The position numbers and the translations under genes are program-made. Positions 28,147-41,793 of a DNA stretch of 64,000 nt are shown piece by piece. The first letter of the stretch is position 1, and each line of letters starts with the position of its first letter. The notes beneath the pieces were generated by a model. The model was not told the DNA's origin and searched no databases. It worked only from the letters and a program-made list of their open reading frames with translations. The stretch is from the NCBI GenBank assembly GCA_905182985.1, contig CAJJDN010000062.1:352770-416769 (forward strand), given 5' to 3'. Origin of the DNA: Paramecium sonneborni. Lineage: Eukaryota; Ciliophora; Oligohymenophorea; Peniculida; Parameciidae.

Positions 28147-29309
28147 ATGAAAGTTAATAAAAGTCATTAAAGCAATGTATTTTAATTGGCAGCTTAAAGT
28201 TCTGAGAGAATCTAAAAGTATATCAATTCAAATCATAACTCAAGCTTTTTAAAGAGTATAATAATGAATATTAAATAACAGGTATAAAAAGTGGAAGTAT
28301 TCCTTTGCTTAATCCTGATTTACATGAATTTGTAGATAGGCCTCGTGAAAAAACACCAGTTTAATATAAATCAGAGAGAATAAAAGCATAGGAAGCTTAA
28401 GATGAGTTTTTGAGAGGACATTTAAAGGCAGGTCCTTATATGAAACTACCTTTAAATATGAGGAATGAGATTTTGGCAAAAGAAAAGATGCCTTTGAGAT
28501 TTGGGTAGAATCCTAGGACAGAGAATCAAAGATTATAAGAGAAATTAGAGAACTCAAGATATATCGATTTTACATAAAGAGATCTAGGAATGGCTTAGAG
28601 ACCTAATTGGAAACCAACTTAAAGAGAGAAATGGATTAGTGATTAAGATTTTAAATAAGCAGGAGGTAGATTTTTAGAAAAGACAGCATGGAAAGAAATG
28701 CCGTTTCGTAATCCTGATGATAATTATATATATATGGAATAAGAGAATTCTCTGATAGAATTTAAACGTATGAGATCAGAAGGATTAGAGAAAATGTAAA
28801 AACTTCCATTTAATCCAGTAATAAAGAAGAACCCATATACTCAATTTTCAACAAGCATAAGAACATTTAAATAGGATTAAGCATTCGGAATAGAAAATAA
28901 AACACTTTTCTCTTAAAATAGTCAGCTTAAAAATTATAAGAGTGCATTAATTTCTACAAAATCAATGGATCATATAATGCCATATAATCATAGTAATAAT
29001 AAGTAATCAATAAAGAATTTATTTCCTAATGTTGAGAAACAATATTTAAAATCAAGTGTTTAATTGGGAGGATAATTAAAAGAGATTAAATTTAAGATTC
29101 CAAATGAAGATGCTGATGAATTTCCTAAAATGTAAAATGGATAATCATCATCACCTATAAGAGAGTATCCTTAATAGGATGATTTTAATAATACGAATTT
29201 TGAGAAAACAAATTCAAATATGAAGAGAGGATTTCAACCATTTAAAGTGTATGATGAAGAAGAAACCAAATAAATAATAGGGAGGTATTTTGATAAAGGG
29301 AATTTTTGA
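28147..29309 (+). CDS. uncharacterised 378-aa protein
   Basis: A 26-nt intron (GTA...CAG) near the 5' end joins the ATG at 28147 to a long exon ending TGA at 29307-29309; the length is an exact codon multiple. The protein is basic with many Arg, Lys, Pro and aromatic residues and evenly spaced motifs such as LNPDLHEFVDRPREKTP, GPYMKLPLNMRNEIL, LRFGQNPRTENQRL, MAQRPNWKPTQREKWI and TAWKEMPFRNPDD. There is no membrane segment or signal peptide. Such Trp/Pro/Arg patterning is seen in microtubule-associated and axonemal proteins, but I cannot assign it. The last 226 bases are duplicated after the N at 30222. Confidence 0.65.
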
Positions 29310-29496
29310 ATTAAAAATACTGTTCAAAAATATAATAATTTATTTGATTATTACTTAATTTTTTTAGTTTTTTTAAAATAATAATAATATATATATATAA
29401 ATATTTTTAAAATTCTAATAATTAAAAATATTTTATAAAATTATATATAATTTATTAGATAAAGTAAATGTATCTTTATATTATATATATATATTG

Positions 29497-30123
29497 TCAT
29501 TCAAGTTGGATTCCTGCATGTTAAAGGGATCTAATAACTAAATCTTCATATTCTTCAAGTGATACTTGACCATCATCATTGAGGTCAGTCATTCTCATCC
29601 AAGATTTAACATCTTCTTAAGTTGGATTATAGTGAATACCCATAGATTTATATGTTTCAATTAATAATTATGGAACCTAGAGATTATTTAGAATGATTTA
29701 TACTTCATTTTCAGTTATGAATCCAGAACCATCTTAATCAAATTTACGAAAGAGTCTTCTAGCAACATCTAAACGTTCTTCAACAAATTTAGAATATTAT
29801 CTCTTAGGTCTTTTAGGTGACTCTCCAGTTATACCAACTAAGTATTTGATAGCTAATGCTTCAATGTCTTAGATTGTGATTTTGCCATCTCCATTTCTAT
29901 CAAGGATTCTTTGATAAGTATCTATATCTGATTTGCTTGGATTAAATCCTTTAGACATTCCTTTATATGCATCGACCATCATAGGTGCTACTTCTCCTTA
30001 ATCTAAGATTCCATTTCTATCTCTATCATAAGATTCAAATAGTCTTCTTGCAACATGTTTTGCTGATTCTACATCACATATTCCACCTAATGGAATTTAA
30101 GAACGAAGAACTGATGAAGCCAT
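29497..30123 (-). CDS. four-EF-hand calcium-binding protein, 208 aa (assembly copy 1)
   Basis: A single exon of 209 codons. Four EF-hand loops are visible: DRDRNGILDQGE, DRNGDGKITIQD, DQDGSGFITENE and DLNDDGQVSLEE. Each has acidic residues at positions 1, 3 (or 5) and a Glu or Asp at position 12, so all could bind calcium. Size (about 24 kDa) and arrangement as two pairs separated by a linker of about 35 residues resemble the ciliate 25-kDa calcium-binding proteins (TCBP-25/PCBP-25), known as EF-hand proteins of the cell cortex. The stop is convergent with the gene at 28147-29309, 187 bp apart. The same gene is at 30636-31262 because of the contig overlap; the one coding difference seen is synonymous. 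Confidence 0.85.
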
Positions 30124-30222
30124 TGAATTTCAAATTTATAACGATTAAAAATAAAAATGATTTTTTATTAATACCATTTCTAGGAATCATGATGTTATTT
30201 TTCAATTTAAATATTTATGTAN

Positions 30223-30448
30223 GATTAAATTTAAGATTCCAAATGAAGATGCTGATGAATTTCCTAAAATGTAAAATGGATAATCATCATCACCTATAAG
30301 AGAGTATCCTTAATAGGATGATTTTAATAATACGAATTTTGAGAAAACAAATTCAAATATGAAGAGAGGATTTCAACCATTTAAAGTGTATGATGAAGAA
30401 GAAACCAAATAAATAATAGGGAGGTATTTTGATAAAGGGAATTTTTGA
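30223..30448 (+). other. duplicated 3' fragment of the gene at 28147-29309
   Basis: This is the second assembly copy of the last 226 bases of that gene, including its TGA, beginning directly after the N at 30222. It has no start codon of its own and is not a gene. Confidence 0.85.
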
Positions 30449-30635
30449 ATTAAAAATACTGTTCAAAAATATAATAATTTATTTGATTATTACTTAATTT
30501 TTTTAGTTTTTTTAAAATAATAATAATATATATATATAAATATTTTTAAAATTCTAATAATTAAAAATATTTTATAAAATTATATATAATTTATTAGATA
30601 AAGTAAATGTATCTTTATATTATATATATATATTG

Positions 30636-31262
30636 TCATTCAAGTTGGATTCCTGCATGTTAAAGGGATCTAATAACTAAATCTTCATATTCTTCAAGTG
30701 ATACTTGACCATCATCATTGAGGTCAGTCATTCTCATCCAAGATTTAACATCTTCTTAAGTTGGATTATAGTGAATACCCATAGATTTATATGTTTCAAT
30801 TAATAATTATGGAACCTAGAGATTATTTAGAATGATTTATACTTCATTTTCAGTTATGAATCCAGAACCATCTTAATCAAATTTACGAAAGAGTCTTCTA
30901 GCAACATCTAAACGTTCTTCAACAAATTTAGAATATTATCTCTTAGGTCTTTTAGGAGACTCTCCAGTTATACCAACTAAGTATTTGATAGCTAATGCTT
31001 CAATGTCTTAGATTGTGATTTTGCCATCTCCATTTCTATCAAGGATTCTTTGATAAGTATCTATATCTGATTTGCTTGGATTAAATCCTTTAGACATTCC
31101 TTTATATGCATCGACCATCATAGGTGCTACTTCTCCTTAATCTAAGATTCCATTTCTATCTCTATCATAAGATTCAAATAGTCTTCTTGCAACATGTTTT
31201 GCTGATTCTACATCACATATTCCACCTAATGGAATTTAAGAACGAAGAACTGATGAAGCCAT
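30636..31262 (-). CDS. four-EF-hand calcium-binding protein, 208 aa (assembly copy 2)
   Basis: Same product as at 29497-30123, with four complete EF-hand loops. A single T/A difference changes a Ser codon from TCA to TCT without altering the protein. This copy is contiguous with the downstream gene at 31356. The divergent start codons are 93 bp apart, which gives the promoter region shared by the EF-hand gene and that gene. Treat it as the same locus as copy 1. Confidence 0.85.
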
Positions 31263-31355
31263 TGAATTTCAAATTTATAACGATTAAAAATAAAAATGAT
31301 TTTTTATTAATACCATTTCTAGGAATCATGATGTTATTTTGCAATTAAAATATTT

Positions 31356-32063
31356 ATGTACATCTGTAAAAAAGAAAGAGAAGAATAATTTAGACCACAA
31401 TTAACTCTTTATGAAAAGAGGGAACTATGGCATACGATTCTTGAAAATCGAGGGAATGTGAGTTTGGTAGCATAAAGAATGGGAAAACCTTAAGAAATAA
31501 TAGAATAAGATTTATTAGAGATATTTATTGAATGTTTACTGATAGTTAATGATCATATAGGATAGACAAAGAATGAAGCTGTTATTTAAAAATTAAAAGT
31601 AGAAAATGTTGTCTCTGTAATCTAATTGGCATCAAGAAATAATTCTTATTATACAAGTGTTAAGAATCTAAACTTATTATTAAACATGATTTAATGTGCA
31701 TTGTAGTAAGATGATTTGGAAAAAAATTTGAGAGATTTATAAAAATAATCTAAATTTGAATGTTTATTTTTTGAGATCAAATGTTTATTTTGGGATCAAA
31801 TAAATGATTTATCTGATGATGAATAATAACAATAAGTGATTGTAAATAATGATACTTAAACAAATGGTACATTCAGAGATGTATATATAAAAATAGATTT
31901 ACCAGAAGAAGAATAAGAAACAAATAAGTAAGATAAGAAGAATATGATATCAGATAAACAATTTTTAACACATTTAAATAAAATAATGGCCGAGAAATAA
32001 GTACCATATTGGGAATAAGTGGTAGTAAGATGGAATCTAATGTAAAATATATTTAATAATTGA
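31356..32063 (+). CDS. uncharacterised 235-aa protein
   Basis: A single exon from ATG at 31356 to TGA at 32061-32063. The N-terminal 70 residues (TLYEKRELWHTILENRGNVSLVAQRMGKPQEIIEQDLLEIF) look helical, with a helix-turn-helix-like pattern. That might make it DNA- or protein-binding, but no family is recognised. The central part is Gln-rich (DDEQQQQVIV) and the C-terminus ends HLNKIMAEKQVPYWEQVVVRWNLMQNIF. There is no signal peptide. It ends 45 bp before the surface-antigen-type gene in the same direction. Confidence 0.6.
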
Positions 32064-32107
32064 TTTCTATACAATTAATTATATTACTTAACAATAATAA
32101 TAATAAA

Positions 32108-35100
32108 ATGAAATATTTTATAATACTCTTATTGATTTTAGTATGTTAGACAACTATGTCTTGTGATTATTACAAATCAGATATGGATTGTATTAAAAAT
32201 AACAGTATAAAATGCAGATGGAATGAAATAACAAGTTAATGTTAATATACAGATGGACTCAATTTTGGATGTTCCAATTTGCTTAGTTATCAAACTTGTA
32301 TTGCCTAAACATATTATCCTGATGGTACATTGGCAGAATGTAAATGAAATTGATGAAAATCATAGGCATTTTCAGTGGGTATTGTCGTAAGGTTGCAACC
32401 TTATTAAGCAATTGTTCAAAAAATCTATCCAGAGCAGCTTGTTTATCAGTATAAGAAGACTATTGTTTTTGGAATGATAGTTGTTAAACGATTTCTGAAG
32501 TTGAAGCTAACAATATTGCTATAAGTGCATCAGATTCAATTCAATTAGCAAGTGTAAAGGTTTGTCGTCTTATAACGACATAAGAAGGTAATAAGTAAGA
32601 ATAAAGAGTTAAGTTCTTCATTAATCTGGAGTCCATGTAGTTTTAACTGGATTGTACAAGACTTCCCTAATGGGTATTCAAGCAAACACATATAAAAATC
32701 TGATGTTAGTTCCTGGTTGTGTAAAACCTCCAGATATTGTATATCAATATTTAAGATGTTCAGCTTCAGGTTTAAATAAATTAGGATGTATAAAAATAGA
32801 GACTGAAAGTTGTATTTTTTAAAATGGCATATGTTAATTAGTTGAATTTACTGATTAACTTAAATGTTCTGATGCTTTAAATAAATTGGCATGCTTATCA
32901 GTTACTAATTTAGCAGAAACTTGTTATTGGTCTTCAGGATAATGTTAATATAAAACAGTTACATTATAAGATGATTGTTCTTTTGATATATAAGTATCAC
33001 CTAGTGTCTGTGCAAATGTATCCAAAATCTCATGTTATTTTGATTCCTAAACTAAAAAATGTAATTCAATGTGTAAATCACAAAGTAATATGAAAACAGA
33101 AACAAGTTGTAGATAAAGCTCTTCTGGTTGTATGTGGAATGATTAATATGGATGTCTTTTTGATGATAATAAAGAATGTGGAAAGTTAGGGTAAAATAAA
33201 TTATCATGTAATGAAGCTATTTAATAGTGTTAATTTCTTAATGGATAATGTTTATTAATTAACTCACTAGATCAACTTAAATGTACAAGTGGCTTAAATA
33301 AAATTAGTTGTTTGAATTTGAAAAATCCTAGTCAAGTTTGTTATTATGATGGTTTACAATGTAGTATCTATTAAGTTACTCCTGAAACTATGTGTTAAGA
33401 TCTTACTTCTCATAATCCAAATGCTTGTCGAAAAGTTACAACCGAAGCATGTTATTGGAAAGATGGTTTATGTAAAACTACTGATGGTTCTTTAACTTGT
33501 CAATAAGAAGGACTTAATAGATTAGGTTGTCTTAATAGTACAATGTCTTCTTGTAAATGGAATGAACTTTCAGGAGTATGTACATCAATTACTATTAAAA
33601 GAAGTGATGAATGTTCTACACTTAAATTAGTTAATGCTGTTGCTTGTAGAATGGTCAATCATATCATTAATTTATCATCTTAACTTTGCAAATATAATTC
33701 TGAAACCAATAGTTGCTAAACTTTTGTCATGACTGATGATATTACTTGTGATACTATTGGACTCAATTAAAAGGCTTGTTCTAGTATAACCAAATCATCA
33801 TTAAGTTGCCGATGGTTGTCCAATCAATGTGCTACTGTTTAAAGTTTAGGTGGAGCTGTTACCTGTTCTTCGCTTTAAAGTGTTACTTCTAAAACCTGTG
33901 CTATGGTTTAATAGGTTGTGGAAAAATGTAGATATGATTCTAATGTCTAAAGTTGTTCTGCCTCTGTTGATCCAAGTACTTAATGTACTGCTTCTGGATT
34001 GAATCCTTATGCTTGTGCTTATTTGAGATCATCCTGTTATTTTGATACGTTTAACAATAGATGTACTACAGCTACTGATTTTACAAATATAAGATGTGAT
34101 ACAAATTTCCCTTCAAAATCCACTTGTTTATCTATAACTTTATAAGGATAATATTGTATATGGAATTCAATTGATTCTATTTGCTAATTATAGGCATTTC
34201 CAGTCTCTAATGAATGTTCCAAATACAAAAATGTGAATAAATAGTTTTGTTTAGCCTATGAAATCAGTCAATCAAAGTGGGTTGGTACAAATAATTTTTG
34301 CACATATGATAGTACAAATTAACTTTGTTAGTTATATACAAGTGCATCTGACTGGGCTGATTGCGGAAGCACTCTTGATATAAATTTACATGCATGCATA
34401 AGGTTTTCAAATAAATCTCTTAATTGTTATTTTGATATAACTTCTTTAAAATGTTAAGAAATAACTGCAAATAATGATCCATTATTAAATACTCTATAAT
34501 GTAAATAATGTGGTTTTAAATTATGTTCAAGTATTACAACATCAAAATAATATTGTTAATGGATTAAATCAGATGATGATACAAAATGTAAATTACTTTC
34601 CACAGGAGCAGAATGCAGTAGTTATGTAAATGAAATAGTCAATGCGAATACTTGTGCTAGTACAAAATCAGTATCAAGTTGCAAGTTTAATACAAGCACA
34701 AATAAATGTGAGTTAATTAATAATTCTGAAAATACATTATCTTGCAATACAAGTGGATTGAACGAATAAGCTTGTATTACAAATACTAGTGGTGCATGCT
34801 ATTTTGATAAGAATGAATATAAATGTTAGGAAGTAACAAATAATACAGCAAGACGTATAAACTGTAATGATTCAGTAAATCAATTGGGATGTTTGGCATC
34901 ATAGAGAGAAGCTTGTTATTGGGATACAGGTGATCGAAAATGTAAGAATGTGACAGATATAAAATATGATTAAGAGTCCTGTTCATCTTTGAATACTCGT
35001 TTATATAATGCAATAGTATGTGCAATGGTAAGTAAATCAAATGAAATGTGTGAATATAATGCTGTTACATTCCATTGTGATTCAATATCAATGAATTCAA

Positions 35101-38100
35101 GTTGTAAAGTAGGATAGAATGAGACAGCTTGCGAATAGAATTCCAGTTGTGATATATTCAATACTCGTGATTATATATGTTAATCCAAACCATCTCCTCC
35201 ATAAAGTGATTGTAATAATAAGAATACGGATAATGATTGTATAGGAGTAACAACATCAACTTGTGGTTGGTTTAATAATATATGTGTAAGTATTAAAGTA
35301 GATGAAAATACATAATGTAATTAATTTAATCTAGCTTCTGGAGGCAAGGTTAATTCGATAATCTGTTCTTAAATATAATCATCAAGTTGTGGTTATGACA
35401 CTACTAACAAAGTATGTATAAGCATAGAAACAAATAATAATCCTTGTAATACTTCAGGCTTGAATAGAAAAGCTTGTATTTAAAATACAAAAGGTTCTTA
35501 TTGTGAATTTAAGCAGAATAGATGTTAGACAATTAATTAAATAAGTATGATAGATTAAGAATTGGAGAATTTGAATGAAGATGCATGTATTAATGTTTAA
35601 TAAGTACCTTGTTAATTTGACAAAACAGATAAAAAATGTTCTGAAATATCAGAAAGTACTCTTATGGATTTCACTTGTTAAAGCTATTCAGATCCAAGTA
35701 AGAAAATAGTGAATGGTTTAACATGTTCATATGCTAATTCTACTTCCTCATGTATTTACGATACATAAAATTCTGTTTGTAAATAAGATACTACTCCATT
35801 ACCATTGTGTAACTCTAATTCTACAATAAACTCTGTATACTGTCTTAATTATATTTCTTAATAAACTTGCAAATTCTCATCTGATACTTGTAGTGTTATA
35901 ACTTCAATGAATTTGGAATGTTAAAAGGCTGAATCATTTAAACAATGTATTAATAGTAGAATTTCTGCATGTTAATGGTCAAATAATAAATGTTAATAAT
36001 TTACACCAAACGTAGATTGTACATCATTAACTAATATAAATTCATATGCTTGTATGCAAAATAATTACTAAACTTAGAATTGTTAATTTAAAGATAATGG
36101 ATTATCATCATAATGTATAATACCAACAAATACATTATAACCATGTGATGGTTTAAATAAAAATGCATGTCTTGCCAACACAGCAAATTCCTGTTATTAT
36201 TATAAAATTTGCATTGATATAACAACTTCTCCATATGAAGCTTAATGTATAAGTTAATATTCATTTACTTAATCTGCATGTATTAGAATATAAACTCCTA
36301 AATAATTATGTAAATGGGATAATGGATCTTGTATTGCATTTACTATTTAATCATCTGATTTATGTAGTTTATATTCTGCAAATATTTATTCTCCATAAGT
36401 GTGTGCATCTATAGTAACTTAATCTTGTTATTGGAATAATGGATGTGTTACAGATAATGCACCAAATTGTAATTCAATGGGAGCCAATTAAAAAGCATGT
36501 GTTGGAGCATTATCAGGTAATTGTATATTTACAAATAATTTATGTCTTGATGTTCTAATTAATGATGTTACATCATCCAAATGTAGTGATCCTTCAAATA
36601 AAAATGGTTGTCTTTCGTTATATAATGGAGAATCTTGCCAATGGATTAATAATGTTTGTACTTAAATTACTGTTAATAATAATTGTTTATCATATTCTCA
36701 AGTAAATCCTGGAGTGTGTTCATAAACTACAGATATTGCTTGTACTTGGAATTCAAATTCATGTCAATAAGTTACTATTACTTCTAATTATTGTGACTAA
36801 GGAATGAATAAGTTAGCATGTGTCAATTATACTTCAGCTTAATGTTATTATATAGATGGAATGTGTGAATAAGTTACTGATTATTCACAACTAAATTGTA
36901 CTAGTAACTTAAATCAAAAAGCATGTATTTCTCACACTTCAAAATGTTGTCAATGGACATCTAATTAATGTGTAGATTCTAGTTATTTAAGCACTTGTAA
37001 TAGTATGTCTAATTTATCTAAATATTGTTGTCAATAATAAATTGGAGATAATTGCACTTATTCTTCTTCTTGTACATAATTACTTGTTCAAAATTCGAAA
37101 TGTCAAGAAGCTATTAATAAAACAGCATGTTTATGGATATTATAACCATGTGAATGGGATCCAATCCATTTATTATGTTCGCCTGTATCAAGATCATTTG
37201 GATGTCTATAAAATCTTAATATTGCTGGTTGTGTTACTTAAGATATCTTTTGCATGTATGATGATATTAATTAAGAATGTATTCCTGGTAATACTTCATC
37301 TTGTATTGACTTAAAATACTCTTCTTTATCTGAAACTTAATGTCTTGATGTTATTGATGTTGGTTGTACTTAAAATAATAATCGATATGGTTGTTCATTA
37401 ACAGGAATTAATGCATAATGTTAAAATAGAATTAATAAAATAGCATGTCTAGATAATATTAATAATTGTTTTTGGGATAAAGATGAATAAACATGTAAAA
37501 ATATGAATGCTAATAATAAATAACCATTTTGTCCAGGAATTAGAGAAGATGAAGTTAGTAGAGGATACTGTTCTAATTTTACAGGATGTAGAATAGATTC
37601 CTCTAATTAATGTGTGGATATTGAAAAGAATAATACTCAATGTGATTTATTAAATTCTATCTCTTCCTAAAATAGTGTTTTCTGTTAATCATCAACCCTT
37701 GCGGGTCCTTGTTAGTATAAACCAAACGAATTAAGATGCAGTAGTTAAATTACAGGAAAAGTATGTGAAGATAAAGTAAATATAATTGGATGTTAATATA
37801 TTGAAGAAAATTGTATCTGGAATAATGGTTCATGCAAAATTGCTGCTCCAGATACAATTTACAGAAATTGTTCAGAAATTACATCTAAATATACTTGTCT
37901 ACGTAATGTATCTACTGCTTGTATATGGGATTCCAATAAACACTTATGTGTTAACTATTCTGGTGATATGAAAAGTTGTTCTTAATATGTAAATCTTACA
38001 ATATCTCCAGGAATTTGCTATTTCTTTTCAACCGATTATTGTGCATATAAGGAATCCAAATGTTATCTTGAAAGTGAATAATCAGTTTGCGATCAATCAT

Positions 38101-40523
38101 TAAGTCCTTTAGGATGCTAAAATAATAAATCAAATAATTGTTATTGGAGCATTTAATTAGGTAAATGCCTATAATTAACTGATGAAAATTTGGCTAAGGA
38201 TAAAACTTGTCCATTATTTAAATATTCTTAAAAAAGATTTTGTATTGCACCTATTAATGAAGGATAAATTTGTCATTGGACTTCTAATTAATGTAGAAGT
38301 GCTGATACATATGGAGTGAATTGCACTTCTGAACTATCATTATATGGATGCTTAGCAGTAGCCAAAGAAAATGAAAAATGCATATACAAAGATAATAAAT
38401 GCTAATACATTGATAATTTTATTATTTCTTGTCAAGATCAACTAAATATATATGGCTGTGTAAATGTAACATAAGAAGGACAATTTTGTAAATGGTTAGG
38501 TCAATAATGCAGTTCATTAACTGATTCTGATTATGAATTTACAATAGATCATCATATCCTTATTAATTAACATGTATGCAGAAGAGCATATACAATGAAA
38601 GATAGTTCTATCCAAAATTTATAGAATGTTTCAGTCAAGTATGATAATATTAATTACATCTGTATTTTTGCAGATAATTAAAATGATTTGTGTGATACTC
38701 CAGGATTGAATTATTTTGGATGTTTAAGTACAAAGGCAGATAGATGTGATTGGGTTAATAATAAATGTGTAAAATACAGTGATAGTATAGAATACTCAAC
38801 TTGTGAATAATATCAAACAGTATCACCAAAAGTGTGTTCTTCAATTACTTTAAATAACATTAAATGTTATCATGATAGTGAAACATTATCTTGTAAAACT
38901 TTTGTTGAAACAACATTAGTGTTTGTGAATTTTGTAAGTACTTTAAATGGTTTAAATAAATAAGCTTGTCTTAGTATCACTCAATAACCAAGTATTTGGT
39001 TGGATGAAAAATGCTAATTCAATAGAATAATTAATGGAGTTACTTAATGTAACCAATTAAAAAATGTAAATGCAGTTTCATGTTCATTAGTTGATGTAGA
39101 TGAAGTTATATGTAAATATTTATCAGATGGTTAATGCACATCAATTTTTGATTCTAAAATTGATACTTGTAAAACTATAGGACTCAATAGATTAGGTTGT
39201 GTTTTAGTAGAGAATGATAAATGTTAATTTGTGGATTACAAATGTTAATATTATGATGGAGATACTTCTGTGTGCAATAATTTGATTAATGTAAATAAAA
39301 ATGTTTGTATAGCCTTAAACACATAAGGTTGTAAATTTAGTTATCTTTCTAGAGGTTGTGTTGATGTATATTCTAATGATAAATGTGATGCTCCTGGCCT
39401 AAATCAAATAGGATGTCTACAATTACCAAATTGTAAGTATATAAATTCTGAGTGTTTTTGCTCTGGATTGACTTAACTCTATGATATAATAGATTGTACA
39501 ATTTACACAATGTAAAATTGTACTGCTTCTTAATGCATTTTTGATTTATAATAGAGTAAATGTAGAGTCAAAAATTGCAACGATATTTCTTTAGATCTAT
39601 GTGAATCAACCAAAATAAATCAATATTAATGTTATAAAAATAAATCATAATGTCAAGCTGCTCGTAAATGTTCTGATTTATTCAATGTTTCTGATTGCAC
39701 TAAATTTACAATTAATAACAAAAAATGTAATATTGACTTGTACAATTAAAATCACTGTATTGAATAAAGTTGTATCCATCTCACTTAAGATTAATGTAGT
39801 GGAAATTGCATGTGGTCTTATTATGAATGTTAAATTAAGTAATGCACTTACATGAAAAAAGAAGAATGTACTGGCTCTATTAACAATGAATAATGCATTT
39901 GGAATGATAATTAATGTATTGGTATAAGTTCCTGTTAAGAATTCATGCAATATATAAGTGAAGATACTTCTAAAGAGAATGCTTGTAATTAATAATAAAT
40001 TGCTGGAAAATAATGTTATTGGTTATAAATACAATCTTTCAGCAATAAATATTCTTGTATCTCATCATTATGTTTATAATTTGGTTCAAGTGCCAATAAT
40101 TGTAATGGATCAGAAATCCAATCCTAATTGTGTGTTCTATTACCAAATAATCAATGTATTTCTTGTTATGAAATTAATGATCCTTGCACATGTATGAATA
40201 TGGGAAATTATTGTTATTATAATTCTAAAAGTGGATGTCAGTCCAATCTATGTTAATATATGGATTATTCTCAATGTTTGCAATCTTCTGATAGATGTAC
40301 ATATCTTGATAACTCTTGCAAACAAATATGTTCTAAATTATAAATGGAATAATGCAAACAAAGAACCAATGATTGCCATTGGAACTCGAATATATTATTA
40401 TGTCAAGATGGAGCTGAAACAGAAGCTTCTATCAATACAATATCAGATGTTATTGATGTAGAAACCATATAATCATCATTATTGATTACTGCAGCATCAA
40501 TTATAGTATTCCTTTATTAATGA
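32108..40523 (+). CDS. giant cysteine-rich surface-antigen-type protein (Paramecium surface antigen family)
   Basis: After removal of two 26-nt introns (32340-32365 and 32588-32613) the frame is open for 2,787 residues. It has an N-terminal signal peptide (MKYFIILLLILVCQTTMSC) and a C-terminal hydrophobic tail (SSLLITAASIIVFLYQ), which looks like a GPI-attachment signal. Between them are dozens of degenerate units of about 35-40 residues with four cysteines, typically C...GLN..AC....C.W/F......C (for example CTASGLNPYACAYLRSSCYF and CDTIGLNQKACSSI). This periodic cysteine pattern, the length near 2,700 residues and the GPI-type end are features of Paramecium surface (immobilisation) antigens. 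These coat the cell and cilia and are expressed one at a time. Central units are not near-identical, unlike some serotype antigens. The last 365 bases are repeated after the N at 41399. It is convergent with the propeller-like gene, 29 bp between stops. Confidence 0.85.
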
Positions 40524-40552
40524 TATTATATATAATAATAATTTTAAATGTT

Positions 40553-41398
40553 TCATAAAATCAAATTATACTTAATTTTCTAAGCATTCTCCAATTCAGT
40601 TACTAACAACTCATTATTAACCTTTAAAATTATTGACTCATTATTGTTATTACTAACATAAGATAATAATTTTGATCCAGAAACATAAATTAATTTAACT
40701 TCATTTGGTGTAATTTTATAAATCTCTTCATCATTTGATAAAATATAAAAATAATTACTGCCTTCCTAAAGTACCTTCTATATTTTATTTATCTCTTGCT
40801 TTTACTGCAACTAAATGATATTAACATTGTCTTTGTTTATGCTAACCCATTTAATTCCATAAAAACTATGTATAATACCATTCATTTTTGATTCTCCCTT
40901 AATTTATTATCCAAAATGAGTAAATAATATTCTTTAGTCTGTCTATTTTAAAAAATTAATTCTCTCCAGATCTTCTAATGGTAAACTATTTCTAAATGTT
41001 ATTAATTATTAATTTAATATACTAAACTCAAAGATATGTTACATTTCATAGTTAGTATTATTATATATCTCAATAATTTTCAATTTATATGTACTTGTGA
41101 TTATAAATCGATTATTCCATATATTTTATATATTTACAATAGCATAATCTAACATAAAACCACAACTAATCTTATTTTTACTTTTACCATAAAGTAAATA
41201 ACTCTATATAGTAGGTTATTCATTATTGGTTTGATTATTGTTTTAGTAAGTTTAAGTACGAAAATCTATCAATTAAAGAAATGTTTTTTGTTGCATATCA
41301 GTTTACAAAACATAATTATTATTTGGTGCTTTGTCTTGATATTGAACTTTTTATTCATAGATGATAATCCCAACATAATATGGGCAATATTTAATGGC
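40553..41398 (-). other. truncated assembly copy of the propeller-like gene 3' part
   Basis: This is identical to 41794-42639 and cut at the N at 41399. It lacks a start and is not an independent gene. Confidence 0.85.
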
Positions 41399-41399
41399 N

Positions 41400-41764
41400 T
41401 TTCTTGTTATGAAATTAATGATCCTTGCACATGTATGAATATGGGAAATTATTGTTATTATAATTCTAAAAGTGGATGTCAGTCCAATCTATGTTAATAT
41501 ATGGATTATTCTCAATGTTTGCAATCTTCTGATAGATGTACATATCTTGATAACTCTTGCAAACAAATATGTTCTAAATTATAAATGGAATAATGCAAAC
41601 AAAGAACCAATGATTGCCATTGGAACTCGAATATATTATTATGTCAAGATGGAGCTGAAACAGAAGCTTCTATCAATACAATATCAGATGTTATTGATGT
41701 AGAAACCATATAATCATCATTATTGATTACTGCAGCATCAATTATAGTATTCCTTTATTAATGA
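41400..41764 (+). other. duplicated 3' fragment of the surface-antigen-type gene
   Basis: This is the second assembly copy of the last 365 bases of the gene at 32108-40523, including the hydrophobic tail and TGA at 41762-41764. It has no start and no signal peptide. Confidence 0.85.
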
Positions 41765-41793
41765 TATTATATATAATAATAATTTTAAATGTT

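Larger units (their letters stand above)
29084..31360. repeat. 1138-bp direct duplication around single N at 30222 (assembly overlap)
   Basis: Bases 29084-30221 are repeated from 30223 (offset 1139). I see only three differences: one near 29818/30957 and two in the last 25 bases before the N. Differences clustered at a contig end fit low-quality read ends. The overlap carries the 3' end of the gene at 28147 and the complete EF-hand gene, so these appear twice. Confidence 0.9.

Noticed and set aside
29497..31262. Tandem duplication of an EF-hand gene
   Set aside because: The copies are separated by an N and embedded in a 1.14-kb near-identical repeat that includes part of another gene; contig overlap explains it better.
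30222..32074. Bacterial-style operon reading of short ORFs
   Set aside because: The code, the introns and the eukaryotic domain families show that this is ciliate nuclear DNA.
37449..39950. Minus-strand ORFs opposite the surface-antigen-type gene
   Set aside because: They are complements of a well-supported 2,787-codon frame and have no own features.
32108..40523. Regularly spaced short repeats resembling an array
   Set aside because: The periodicity is at protein level (cysteine spacing) in one open frame; the DNA units are not identical and there are no spacers.
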